Source: Amphiprion ocellaris
Taxonomy: Eukaryota > Chordata > Actinopteri > Pomacentridae
Reading direction: 5' to 3'
Assembly: GCF_022539595.1 (NCBI RefSeq)
Contig: NC_072774.1
Location: 10,685,012-10,749,011 of the forward strand
DNA: 64,000 nt
Made by a program: the position numbers and the translations under genes
Shown: positions 38,944 to 47,802 of the stretch, in pieces
Numbering within the stretch: the first letter of the stretch is position 1
Layout of the letters: each line of letters opens with the position of its first letter
Notes under the pieces: model-generated
Told to the model about the DNA's origin: nothing
What the model saw: the letters and a program-made list of their open reading frames with translations, nothing else
Database searches by the model: none

Positions 38944-39927
38944 TCCTTGCATTCCAATAGGGTCTTCGCACCATCGGTGCTCGGACCCTAATGATAAAAC
39001 GTCAGACTTCATGTTGGTAGACAAGAAAAATAAAAAAATAAAGTCATTATTGTTTCTTCAAGTAGAGTTGAAACTCCACAAGTTTTCGTCTGGAGCAAAT
39101 GTTTGAGTCTTTTACACTGTTTTGGTGATTATTTAAAAGAAAACTCGCAAACATTTTTAAGATTCAGTGTATTTCTTTACTGTATCTGATAGTACACTGA
39201 ATATTTTTGTGTGAAAAATAATTTTAAAAAAACTGACCTCTGGTGTCCTGCTGAGTCTCTGCAGCATCACACAGACGATGATGGAGCCGGAACCCAGAAT
39301 ACTGCAAATATAATCACATAAAACTTCATATAAAACTTCATATCAACATATAAACTGAGTTATAATCACACAATGTTTAGACGAATAAGATTTGATTTAA
39401 TCGTGTAAACCTGCTTCTACAGTGAATCCAGTGTAAAAGATCTGCTTCATTAAACGTGAAGAAACAAGCTCTGATCAAATAATTTCATGCTGAAGGAATT
39501 TTTTCTTCTTCTATTGTGTTTGTGCTGCGACCTCTGACCTCTCAGCTTTTTCCCATCAGCCCCTGCAGCGTCAATGAGCCAGAAATTAAAGCTTAATGTG
39601 CTGAGAGTCTTAATGAGAAGAATATGAGCCGACAGTGAGTTTATAGAACATCAAGGCAGTTCAGAGGTTCACATGGAGCAATAAAACATGTAAAAAGAAT
39701 AAAAATTGTACAAAATGTGCAATTTCTACTTGGAAAAAATAGAAAAAGAAATTAAGACAATGTATAAAATAACTAAAGGTAGAGACAATTTTAGATACAG
39801 TAGAAATAGCAGACAGAATTAATAGATTACAGTACTGTAAAAGAAATATTCATTATTACTAAAAAGTCTTGCACAATGGCTCATTCCCGTATAATATATG
39901 TAGGATAATAAATACTAATGCATTAAT

Positions 39928-39958
<31 letters not shown>

Positions 39959-42572
39959 GTACTTTGCTCATCCCGGAGGAAATTATTTTGCCAGAGTACA
40001 ATAAACAATTTGTTCAATAAAATCTTATTTTAATCTAAATAATGCATCATTTATGTGTTGATCATATTCTCCGTGAATTTGAATCTGTTAAGTAGCAAAA
40101 GTTATAATAAAATGCTGTAGAGTAAAGCAGCAAAAAAATTACTAATAAGGTCATTATCAGTAAATGTAAAATAAAAATGGTATATATTTAAAATTATTTT
40201 AAAAATTCTAAAATGTTACAAATAAATACTAAAATAATGGAATATAAAATATGCATCTTAAAATTATTTGGAAAATCTAAGATATAAGATATAAAAAAAT
40301 ATAAAATTACCAGAATAAGATTTAGAAACTCACAACAAATATAAAAAATGTAAAAATCTGAAATATAAAAACCTAAAATCTCTTAATATAAATTATTAAT
40401 ATTATAAAACATAAAATATGAAATTTGATAATAAAAATACAGAAATGATAAATATTACAATTTTAAAATATGAAAAATATTTTAAAATTTAAACGTTAAA
40501 AATTAATTATAAAATATACATTTAAAAAAGTTAAGCACAGAAATACAAAAAAAAATTATAAACATTAAACAGTTCAAAATGTAAAATGTTAAAATTATAA
40601 AATATTCCAATTAAAATAAAATCTAAATAGTTTAAAAAAACACAAACAGATGTAAAATATTAAAATTAGAAAAATGTAGATATCTGAAAATTGTGGCTGA
40701 TTTGTGTGTTTCTAAATTATTAAAAATGGGAATTAGAAAAAATATTTAGAAAATGAATCAATTTAAGTCATTTAAAAAAAATAAAAACATTGTTAATTCT
40801 GGGATTGCAGCTTCTTAAGTGTGAATATTTTCTTGTTTCTTTGCTCCGCTCTGGCTGTAAACTGAACTTCTTTGGACAAAACAAGACATTTGAGGAAATA
40901 CTGATTCACATTTTTTAAAAAAAAATCATTTTCTGACATTTGTGAAACCACACAGCTGATAGATTCATTCAGAGAAAAACCCCCGGTTGCAGCTCTGCTA
41001 ACAGATTATGCTAGATAGAAGACAGAAAATAATAATCAGACGACACTGAGAGAGTCTGCTGTGTTTTCATCGAGTGCTTGAAGGATGAAGTGACCGACCT
41101 GAGCAGAGCCATGACCAGCTGGATCCACCTGACGGCTTCATACACCTGCACACAGACACAGTGAGATCATCTCTGCTGCTTTAAAGCTCCTCATCATCCA
41201 CAGCTCTGAGCACCGAATCCACACATATAAAGGTAATTCACTGAAGAAAGTCTCAAAATATCTTAAGCCATCTGCCTGCTGTGGTGTTTCAGGTGTTTTT
41301 TGGGGACTATTTTCAGCGGTGGATGAATCCACATGTGGTTCTGCAGAAAGAAGAGGAGAAAACTCCAGACTTCCTGTGATTCTGCTCAGTCATTCTGAGC
41401 TGCAGATGTGCAGAGTGAAAGAGTCAGAAATAGACAACCTGAAGCTGACACGCAAAAACGTTTCCCAGTCTGACTCTCACACTCTTCAGTTATTTTTTCA
41501 CACTCATCATTTTTGTCCTCTCTGAGTTGAAGTTCTGAAACTGAAAACTAAAACCGAAATAAACGAACGCAGCACTTGAAATATTCAACAGCAAAACCTA
41601 AATGGGACGCCTCTCCCTCCAATGAGACACCCTGCCTCACTGCTGCACACACTCAGACAAAACAGTAAAATAAAACCTAATTAAATATATAAAAACATGA
41701 AATATATTAATACATTTAAAATATATGCAGAAAATATACAAAAATAACAATAAAATAAAACATAAAACTAATAAAATAAAAATACTCAAACAAATGAAAA
41801 TTAAAATAAAGAAAAAATGTTTAAATAAAAAATATATATAAATAAAATAATAAAAATACTACAAGTAAAAATAAAGAATAGGAAACAGAATCTAAAATAA
41901 ATATGCAGCTATAAAAATAAAATTTGAAACTATTTTGAAAAAATAAATACAATAAAAGAAGTAATAAATAAATAAATAAATCTAAAATATACAACTGCAA
42001 AATATAATATTAAAATAAATAAAATCTAAAAAACATAACTATAAATATCTATTATTTTGTTATGCATAAATAAATACAATGCAAAAAATTAAATAAATAC
42101 AAACTAAAATCCATAGAAATAAACACATAAATGCATGAAACTGTATCATATATCCTGAATAATAAAAGTTTAGAGAAAAATATATAAGACGTGATGAATC
42201 ATGTCAAGTCATATTTTCAAATTAAACTCTCTGTGTTGATTAGAACCTGGTGGGAGACTCTCAGATTAGGAGGATTTACAGGAAGAGAATCTTATTTATT
42301 GCATATTTCTATTCCTCAGGCTGCAGATGTTTTGCAGATTAAATAATAAATATTTCATCCTGATCATTATTGATTCAAGGGAGAATTTCAAAAGTAATAA
42401 TTAATTTAAAGGGTCTGCATCTTAACAACATTAAACCCATCAGTGATTCAGTATTACATATATATTACATATATAATTTATATGTAAGTATATATAAACT
42501 GACCTGGGTCCAGTCCTCGGCTCCGGTCGTGTTTTTCTCTGAGCTGTTGGTGAAAATCTCTGCAGGCGTCAT
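24904..42572 (-). CDS. tmem116: Transmembrane protein 116 (GPCR-like seven-helix protein)
   Basis: Multi-pass membrane protein of unknown ligand. Minus-strand coding exons are 42572-42504, 41145-41099, 39301-39238, 33310-33179, 29937-29833, 28731-28682, 28554-28471, 28291-28156, 26772-26628, 25701-25622 and 25074-24904. All phases join to 1083 nt, or 360 aa. The N-terminus has two N-glycosylation sequons (NSS, NTT). Helix segments include ILGSGSIIVCVML, SVSDLLLAVCWLIGAVLF, ILYMASFLYTLNYMWNLY, LVPVLLMTPVL, ISVFLTTFLVTLLSIT, LYPLIFVLCWGPAVILAFL and ASQGFLNCLVYGW, followed by a cytoplasmic tail with DVNTQTPL. These match human TMEM116 segment by segment from memory, including SDLLL.CWL, CWGPAVIL and DTQTPLL. 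Exon 6 start was chosen by phase: the downstream AG gives a frame conflict. The introns are rich in repeats. Confidence 0.9.
25355..25560. repeat. ACACAAAATGACCACAAAG minisatellite, copy 3
   Basis: Degenerate 16-18-nt units like those at 20995-21500, within a tmem116 intron between exons 11 and 10. Confidence 0.75.
25780..26615. repeat. TTTAACTCTTTG degenerate tandem array
   Basis: About 830 bp is built from variants of a 12-13-nt unit such as TTTAACTCTTTG and TTCACTCTTTG, with runs like CTCTTTGTTTAACTC. It fills most of the tmem116 intron between exons 10 and 9 and stops about 15 bp before the exon 9 donor. Confidence 0.8.
26840..26900. repeat. GTCATGTCAAGTC short repeats, left flank of the RT fragment
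   Basis: Recurrent GAGTCATGTCAAGT and CGAGTCACATCACATCAAGT units. The same units flank the LINE fragment on its right at 27990-28135. Confidence 0.6.
27005..27990 (+). mobile_element. LINE reverse transcriptase fragment, uninterrupted frame
   Basis: An uninterrupted frame of over 320 codons encodes the core of a jockey-superfamily (L2/CR1/Rex1-like) reverse transcriptase. It begins mid-domain (EDISGRVLRHCAEQLGG) and runs through LLFADFSSAFNTL (motif A, catalytic Asp), STGSPQGCVLSPLLFILYTD (motif B region) and LVKYADDKVLLSL (motif C, the YADD pair). It continues into LELNVKKTKEMVVTFSNKQ and ends near LLRKLNSFG. No endonuclease domain or 3' tail is present, so it is cut at both ends. It sits antisense in tmem116 intron 8 and is flanked on both sides by GTCATGTCAAGT-type short repeats. 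Confidence 0.9.
27990..28135. repeat. GTCATGTCAAGTC short repeats, right flank of the RT fragment
   Basis: Units such as GAGTCATGTCAAGTTATGTT and CGAGTCACATCACATCAAGT recur about every 15-20 nt. They end just before tmem116 exon 8. Confidence 0.65.
28870..29430. repeat. ACACAAAACAACCACAAAG minisatellite, copy 4
   Basis: Degenerate tandem units as at 20995-21500, in the tmem116 intron between exons 6 and 5, followed by a short (CA)n at 29435-29456. Confidence 0.8.
30574..30645 (+). tRNA. tRNA-Glu (anticodon UUC)
   Basis: The 72-nt segment folds as a complete cloverleaf. The acceptor stem TCCCATA pairs with TATGGGA, with discriminator A. The anticodon stem CCTGG/CCAGG encloses loop TTTTCAC, placing the anticodon TTC at 30607-30609. 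The T arm CTGGG/CCCGG carries loop TTCAAAT. The A-box (TGGTCTAGTGGTCAGGA) and B-box (GGTTCAAATCC) promoter elements are intact. It differs from the vertebrate tRNA-Glu-UUC consensus, as I remember it, at only a handful of positions. No run of four T's follows at once, so termination is unclear. It lies antisense within tmem116 intron 4. Confidence 0.9.
30747..30776. repeat. Poly-T tract
   Basis: A run of about 26 T's about 100 bp past the tRNA gene, in tmem116 intron 4. Confidence 0.8.
31797..32121 (+). mobile_element. LINE 3' remnant, copy 2
   Basis: Decayed sequence whose 3' part (TTGATTCATTTAGTAG then GGAATTTGCTGTGACAATGG) matches the LINE end at 18925-18965. It leads straight into an ATTCT pentanucleotide tail. 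No intact frame remains. Confidence 0.6.
32122..32204 (+). repeat. (ATTCT)n pentanucleotide tail
   Basis: About 16 near-perfect ATTCT units directly follow the LINE 3' remnant, as expected for a microsatellite-type LINE tail. A shorter reverse copy (TAGAA)n is at 58748-58787. Confidence 0.9.
32205..32640. repeat. AAATCATAACATTCCGAAATTC satellite
   Basis: About 430 bp of degenerate units of about 20-22 nt, each with AACATTC and GAAATTCAAAT parts. The same satellite lies beside the same LINE tail at 18975 and, inverted, at 58655-58745. Confidence 0.8.
33370..34260. repeat. ACTGTAAAT/TTTTACAG dispersed repeat, copy 3
   Basis: About 900 bp of AT-rich DNA with repeated TTTTACAGAT, AATCACAGAAAAA and CTGTAAAAT motifs and several internal near-duplications, in tmem116 intron 3. 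Confidence 0.5.
34352..34720 (+). mobile_element. AAAGCTGCAAGCAGCG element, truncated copy
   Basis: It begins TTAAAGCTGCAAGCAGCGTT and stays close to the copy at 38073 through the GATCACACGTGTAAAATTTC and TTTCATGGCGAA stretches. It then ends without the 3' terminus seen there. It includes one CTCF-like motif (34413-34428). No protein is encoded. Confidence 0.65.
34727..35245. repeat. SINE-containing repeat unit, copy A
   Basis: This unit of about 500 bp recurs in direct orientation at 36040-36545. Shared markers include GGTTGGTGTTAAA at the start, AAATAAGTGTTGTAGT, a tRNA-like block on the minus strand, GGGTTAGGGTTGGAGAGG and AATTTAATATTA near the end. Confidence 0.7.
35000..35095 (-). mobile_element. 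tRNA-derived SINE head, copy A
   Basis: On the minus strand an A-box-like ATATAGCGCTGCGGGTTAAG is followed about 50 nt later by a B-box-like TGGTTCGATTCCCGC. The spacing is tRNA-like, but the stems are imperfect. Confidence 0.6.
35503..35580. repeat. (TCC)n trinucleotide tract
   Basis: Mostly CTC/TCC units with a few interruptions, in a tmem116 intron. Confidence 0.85.
35640..36036 (-). mobile_element. hAT-type DNA transposon end
   Basis: Read on the minus strand, the right edge starts CAGGGGTTGATTGGCCATCT and runs through a GGCGTACCGGGCGATGCCCG stretch. This is a terminus I associate with fish hAT elements, which begin CAGGG. Only this end is clear; the left boundary is approximate and no transposase frame is visible. 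Confidence 0.55.
36040..36545. repeat. SINE-containing repeat unit, copy B
   Basis: Direct repeat of 34727-35245 with the same order of markers. The hAT end lies between the two copies. It forms the left arm of the fold-back structure completed at 36610-36990. Confidence 0.7.
36310..36402 (-). mobile_element. tRNA-derived SINE head, copy B
   Basis: On the minus strand: ATATAGCTCTACGGGTTAAT (A-box-like), then CCGGGTTCGATTCCCGCTCG (B-box-like). Confidence 0.65.
36810..36905 (+). mobile_element. tRNA-derived SINE head, copy C (inverted)
   Basis: On the plus strand: ATATAGCTCAACGAGTTAAG (A-box-like), then CCGGGTTCGATTCACGTTCG (B-box-like). It is the inverted partner of copy B. Confidence 0.65.
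37020..38060. other. tmem116 intron, nothing recognised
   Basis: AT-rich DNA with repeated ACTACAACAC and CACTTT motifs. No gene or clear element end is visible. Confidence 0.35.
38073..38992 (+). mobile_element. AAAGCTGCAAGCAGCG element, fuller copy
   Basis: It starts TTAAAGCTGCAAGCAGCGTT and ends with an (AAT)n tract followed by GGGTCTTCGCACCATCGGTG and CTCGGACCCTAAT, the two ends of a very common fish repeat. No protein is encoded. Inside, a unit of about 130 bp is tandemly doubled (38136-38250 and 38269-38370), each with a CTCF-like core. A third, CAGGGGGCGCTA-type core is near 38714-38729. I cannot name the class. Confidence 0.65.
38863..38942. repeat. (AAT)n microsatellite
   Basis: About 26 uninterrupted AAT units at the 3' part of the preceding element. 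The Leu or Ile runs translated from it are not coding. Confidence 0.95.
39931..40010 (-). mobile_element. LINE 3' tail with (GATAA)n
   Basis: A GATAAGATAAGATAAGATAA run is followed by GTACTTTGCTCATCCCGGAG and GAAATT. This is the reverse-oriented form of the LINE tail GAATTTCCCTCGGGATCAATAAAG. A related tail lies at 54878-54925. Confidence 0.6.
40080..40780. repeat. AAAATATAAAAT-rich low-complexity tract
   Basis: About 700 bp dominated by variants of TAAAATATAAAAATTATAAA. A similar tract lies at 41660-42130. Both are in tmem116 introns. Confidence 0.7.
41660..42130. repeat. AAATAAAATAAA-rich low-complexity tract
   Basis: About 470 bp of A-rich sequence with AATAAA-like words every few bases, in tmem116 intron 1. 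Confidence 0.7.
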
Positions 42573-42815
42573 GATGAAGAAACTCTGAGGCTGATTAAAA
42601 CCAAAACTTCTGCTGCAGATCTGAAGCAGAAACATGCAGCAGCTCAGAGTTTATATCCTGCTCTCGTCTCACTAGACCCCGCCCACTACCACATGAACCA
42701 CGCCCGTTATCACATTAACCACACCCCCATGATGGAGCTGGATCAGAACCAGACTGAGGCAATAGCATGTGTCTGCAGAGCTGGAAGCTGCACGGAGAGC
42801 GCTGTTTGTTTTAGA

Positions 42816-42958
42816 ACGTTTTATTTGTTTAACGTTATAAACATTTACATTTATGCACGTTAACGTTATAAACATTTAAATTTATGCAGTTTAACGTTAT
42901 AAACATTTAAATTTATGCACGTTTAACGTCATAAACATTTGCATTTATGCATGTCAGG
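42816..42958. repeat. GTTTAACGTTATAAACATTT tandem repeat
   Basis: Four to five copies of a unit of about 31-33 nt (GTTTAACGTTATAAACATTT followed by AAATTTATGCAC), with few changes, between the tmem116 start and the rightward exons at 43.7 kb. GTTTAACGTTATAAAC is a near-palindrome. Confidence 0.85.
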
Positions 42959-43729
42959 GAGTCATAGAGCTAATTTATCTTTGTGTGTTTGTGTATTTAA
43001 CTTTTATTTTTATTTAATGTTATTGTATGAAATAAATGTAAATATATATCTGCCTCCACAGTTGTCCGTGTGTATTGCCTCTTTCCAACCTTTCAGATTG
43101 TGCTGTTTGAGATCTCGACACCACAAAGTTCCTTACATGATTCCATTATTTTTTTACCTGATAATTTCAAAATTTGTCCAAATACAGATTGTTAAGGAAT
43201 TAATTCCAGGCTTCTTCGTCTAACAGGTATTCGGAACTTCATCAACGTAGACTGTCAAACCATAACCAACAATTCCCTGCACTCACAGAATATTTTACTT
43301 CCGTGTATCGGTGCACATCTCCTTCAGAATAAAAGCATGTCTCGAAACGCAATGCGTAAAGGCGTATAAATTTCATGTTGCTAAACACAAGTCTCAGCAG
43401 CCCAGTCATGATACTGTAATAAGTGCTATTTGGGTGAATCAAACCTTTAAAATCTTACGTAGGATATGAAGTACTTCGTGTGGAATACTCGATGTGGTCC
43501 TGAAAGTGCAGTCTTTGTAGACAAACTTACCGGGGCTAAAATGAAAGTGGTACCCTCCTTGAAAAAACCTTTTAAATTCTAAGTATATTTTGAGTGAAAT
43601 CATCCTTTAAAGCCGTAAGTTCTGCATTAAAACCGTAACTTGTGTACTTTAGTGATCATCTATTGTGGTGAGTTTTTTAAAAAAATTCTCTAAATGTGAG
43701 ACCGGAAGTGTGCGGCCCTCTCCGTGCAG

Positions 43730-43850
43730 CCTCCGGCTCTGCAGACAAACCCTTCTCGACTGAGGACTCCTGATGTTTGTCTTCAGCGTCACCTTCAGGA
43801 CAGAATTCACACGTATTTAAATTCAGGAGACACATTACTCAGTGCCAAGT
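43730..43850 (+). CDS. Candidate exon, unrecognised
   Basis: After an AG (CTCCGTGCAG) the frame reads PPALQTNPSRLRTPDVCLQR and then HLQDRIHTYLNSGDTLLSA, and it meets a GTACGTTG donor after GCC AA. The composition is protein-like. LQDRIHTYL followed by a short helix recalls LisH or ENY2-type helices, but this is too short to assign. No ATG lies between the nearest upstream stop and the AG, so another exon would carry the start. Confidence 0.35.
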
Positions 43851-44950
43851 ACGTTGAAATGTTTCAGCTAATAATTAATATGACCAGTTTAATCAAAATT
43901 GAATAAATTTTTAACTAAACGTTGAATAATTATTATATTATGCAACTTAATGGCAATGATATAATATAAAAAACATACTTTTAAAATCTAAAATGTTACA
44001 AATAAATAAAACTATAAAATTGTATAATATTTCAATAAATTAAAAAAAGATAAAATCTTAAAATAAAAGCAACAAAATATAGAAAGACTAAAATTCTAAA
44101 ATATGCATTTAAAAGATTCTAAAATCTATTTATTGCTGGAACATTAAAATGGCTTTACTGCTGCTTAAAACTCTAGTGATTCTTATTTTAGCTCCAAGAT
44201 GTGACCTGTGAAAATTTCAATAATATTAAGACACTGTCACATGTTAGAAAATTAAATTTAGACATTTAAACATTTAAAGGAAACATTAGTCTGTCACAAA
44301 TCAGACTCGTCGCTTGTTTTAAGAGTCCAGATAACGCTGAATCTGAAATTCCTCACAAAGTTTTGCTCTTTAGTTAAAAACTGCTTATCACTGTAAGTAT
44401 ATTCTTATATCTTATTTTAAACTTTATATTTATCATTCCATTTAAACATATTTTTTTACTGTATTCATTTTTATCTTACTATTTATCTAATTATTTAGGC
44501 TAAATTAGGGTATTATTTTACAATAGATAGGAACCTGCCTGCTGGTGAAATCAGAAAGAAATGTGCAGAATAGATTTTTTGGTTTAAACTGATAAACTGA
44601 TGATCAATAAATCAAAGTGACCTGTTGTAAAAAACTGGTTCCAACAGACAAAAATAAAGTCACTCAGTGACTCATTTTATATCCCCCTTTTGAAAAATAT
44701 CTAGTTAGTACCAAACTTTAGAGACTAAAATTTTAAGTGGACTCAGTATTTCAATTTCTGTATTTTCTTTAGTGCAACGATAAAGAACCTCAAACTTGGA
44801 ATAAATTGATGGTAACCAAATTAAGTGGGTAGGTTTTGTACCGTCTGTTGGCGCCACCTGCAGGTATAAAACAAAATGACTGATTCACTTGATTATTTTA
44901 GGAAAAACAGAATATACTTACTCAAATTTATAATGTTATCTTTCTCCCAG

Positions 44951-45023
44951 AAGCTGTTAAGGATCTGAAGATGACGTCTTGGTTACTGGGCGACCTGATG
45001 GACGTCAGGGAGGCGTTTCAACA
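44951..45023 (+). CDS. Candidate internal exon, unrecognised
   Basis: Between CTTTCTCCCAG and the donor after CAACAG the only open frame reads AVKDLKMTSWLLGDLMDVRE then AFQQ. It joins in phase 0 to the terminal exon at 45120. Its own start phase (two leading bases) does not fit the exon at 43730 directly, so an intermediate exon or another start is needed. Confidence 0.4.
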
Positions 45024-45119
45024 GGTCACACACATTTTTTGTTATTTAAATCAAAGCCACGAGCTGTCCACGACCATCGGACTGATTTCATATTAATTCA
45101 CACCTTTTGTTATTTCAGA

Positions 45120-45155
45120 CAGTGAGGTATAAATTCGAAACACCAAAACGGTGAA
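45120..45155 (+). CDS. Candidate terminal exon, unrecognised
   Basis: After TGTTATTTCAG the frame reads TVRYKFETPKR and stops at TGA. An AATAAA follows within about 50 nt (near 45190). With the exon at 44951 this gives a C-terminus of about 36 residues for a small plus-strand protein I do not recognise. Confidence 0.4.
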
Positions 45156-46173
45156 GCCTTAATCTGAGACCAGGTAGTTAAAAGTTTTAAATAAAAGTGC
45201 TGAATAACAAGAGGAATTAGAGAAACTTTCATCTGGATTGAAGATGTTTATTTAGCGTTGATTCACAGTCACAGACAGAACATTCCTTCTTTAAATAGTT
45301 GAATTTGAACACCTTGATTTCATCGACTCTCTGCAGCAGCTCATCAGTTACTAATCAACATAACGCAGAGTTTAAGCAAGGCACCGATCTGTGCTTCGCC
45401 TTCTACTCACAATCTAAAGCACCAAATATCCAACTTAAAGCTTGAGTTGACACTTTAGAACACACTGCCATGGCGATATGTTCATGTAAAAAACTGTTGG
45501 CCTGTGTTTGTTCCTTCTGTATCCTAGAAACATGTTACTGAATCATTAAACTGGCTCCACATTCAGTCTCCTGTTTGGTTTACGCAGCTACAGCACTTTG
45601 GTTAAATGACAGTTCTGTCCTCTCCTTCCACCTCCAGAGTAGAGATTCAAGGAAACAGCAGCTGTTTACATGAACATACAGCATGTGAGTGTTTCAAACA
45701 GCCTCTTTTCTCTTCGTCTGAGACAGTAGATTAGATTATTCTTGTGGTTGTGGGACGTTGTTAGCCTCGTTTAGCCAAAAGAAAATCTAACTAAACTTAA
45801 ATATAAGAATTTTAGAGAGAAAACACCTCATTGAAGCAATCTTTTTTTTCACTTTTGAGATTTCAAATCTCATTTTTGTTTGATATTTAAGAAGTTTTCT
45901 CTGATTTAGTAGTGAGGAACCAGTCATCTGGTGCCGTCTAAGGTTCAAAAATACACCAAAAACATCTTTAATTAACTCGTATCATCTTGTTTACTTACTC
46001 TGTCCACTAACACAAGTGTAAAGACAGTGTATGGTGAGTTATATGTGCTGGAAGACTTTTTAGTGTCTTGTTTGACTCCTGTAACCATAAACTACATGTT
46101 TTTAGAAGCTGGTGTATTTTTAAACTCTGGACGTTCAGACCAACTGCTGCCTGTTTAGCCGTTTTTGCTGAGT

Positions 46174-46439
46174 AGAGCTGCAACTAACAATCATTTTCAT
46201 TCATCTGTGGATTATTTTCAGCTGTTTGGTCTCTAAAATGTCAGAAAATGTGGATCAGTGTTTCCTCGAATGTCTTGTTTTGTCCAAAGATATTCAGTGT
46301 ACTGTCACAGAGGAAAGAAACCAGAAAATATTCACATTGAAGAAGTTGCAGTCACAGAATTTAGACTGTTTCTATTAAGAAATTACTCAAACCATTTAAT
46401 CAATAAGTTGTCTACTGATCAATGAATTATTGCAGCTCT
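46174..46439. mobile_element. GAGCTGCAA-family MITE with TA flanks
   Basis: The ends are GAGCTGCAACTAAC and, reversed, GAGCTGCAATAATTC, each preceded by TA. A TA target duplication with short inverted repeats suggests a Tc1/mariner-type MITE. The element is 266 bp with no frame. Confidence 0.65.
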
Positions 46440-46708
46440 ATTCAGTAATGAGCAGAATTTGTCTACAGGGACTCCTTTTATGCTTTCAGTTAAGAAAAAT
46501 TTACTCTGAAATTTATTTCGGTAATTAATAATTTTAGTCATTTTTCAAGACCAAATAAAACAAGGCCAAATATATGCAGATTTTAGCATCTCAAAAAAGA
46601 AGATTTACTTCTTTTCTTTGTCTTGTTTGGTTGTAAACTAAATATCTTGGACATTTTTAGACTTTTGGTCGATCAAAATTTTTAAAAAAAGTAAAGGTGT
46701 GTAGTAAT

Positions 46709-46909
46709 AGGGCTGCAACCAACAATTGTTTTTTTCAGTTTTGATTAATCTGTGAATTAGTTGCTGGATTAATCAATCAGTTGTTTGGTGAAAAATGCTG
46801 ATCGGCAAGTCTAATATGGAACTGGAGAATTTAGATGTTTTTCTTGAAAAAATTACTCAGAATTGGCAGTTAGTAGTTGACGACTAATTGATTATCAGTT
46901 GTAGCTCTG
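46709..46909. mobile_element. GAGCTGCAA-family MITE, second copy
   Basis: It starts TAGGGCTGCAACCAACAATT and ends GTTGTAGCTCT, with ATTAATC motifs inside like the copy 270 bp to the left. Confidence 0.6.
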
Positions 46910-47176
46910 ACGCTAAGCTAGGCTAACAATGTCCAGACTCCATTTGTGCACGTGACACACAAACATCTCAAACCCTAAATGCTCCTTTAAGGCGCTCAGG
47001 GTCCTCTGATTGGACAGAACCGACGATATCTGAAGCACGGTGAAGCTCAGTGTCCTTCATCAGCCTGAAACTCCGACCGGCTGCTCTGGTTGCTAAGTGA
47101 CTTGTACTGCACATGTGATTGGCTGCTGAGAAGTCAAAGGCCTCTTCAGTGATTCCCTCAGTGTCGTCTTTTACAG

Positions 47177-47802
47177 TCAGACCTCTGAGACAGTCTTGGT
47201 TTCTCCTGGTTCGGCTTGTGGCAGCTTCTTCAGCGACAGCGGCGAGTTCGGAGAGTCGTGCTTCTTCATGTGTTTGCGGAAGATGCGGGCGCCGCTCAGG
47301 TTCTTCTTGCAGATGTTGCAGAAGTATGGCCGGGCGTCGGAGTGCATGTCGACGTGGTAGGTGAGCTCGAGGGCGCGGCTGAAGCTCTTGCTGCACAGCG
47401 GACACTGGTAGCGGACGCCTGAGTGTGTCAGCTGGTGGCTCTTGAGCGAGCTCTGCTGCTTGAAGGTCTTCTGGCAGACGGCGCACTGGTACGGCCGGGC
47501 GTCGTCGTGCAGTCGCTTGTGGCGGCGCAGAGCGCTGGAGAAGGTGAAGCTCTTGCCGCAGTCGTCGCAGGTGTAGGGACGCTCCCCGGTGTGGATCCTC
47601 TGGTGCTCCATCATGTGCGCCTGCTGGACGAAGCCCTTCCTGCAGACCGGACACTGGAACGGACGCTCGCCAGAGTGAACCCGCAGGTGTGTCTTCAGCG
47701 CAGACGCCTTTAAGCAGTTGCGGCCGCACAACTGGCAGCAGTGCTTCTTTTTACCTTTGGCACCGCTGTCGTCGGTCTGCTGGTCTGAGCGTCCGTCTGG
47801 GT
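47177..47802 (-). CDS. Zinc-finger exon H, six fingers and stop
   Basis: The fingers start CQLCGRNC, CPVCRKGF, CDDCGKSF, CAVCQKTF, CPLCSKSF and CNICKKNL and end in HLRVH, HQRIH, HKRLH, HQLTH, HVDMH and HMKKH. Finger 1 (CGRNCLKASAL) has Cys in place of the usual core Phe, and finger 6 has Leu in that position. A short tail SPNSPLSLKKLPQAEPGETK follows. Confidence 0.85.

Noticed and set aside
38565..39024. Open frames with long Leu or Ile runs
   Set aside because: They are translations of the (AAT)n microsatellite inside a repeat element. The flanking sequence is not protein-like.
44306..44392. Possible middle exon of the unknown gene, with a GTAAGTAT donor
   Set aside because: Its only open frame leaves the wrong phase for the exon at 44951, and the acceptor is weak.
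46968..47729. 253-aa minus-strand frame overlapping zinc-finger exon H
   Set aside because: It is an out-of-frame shadow. The true frame has regularly spaced Cys and His pairs.
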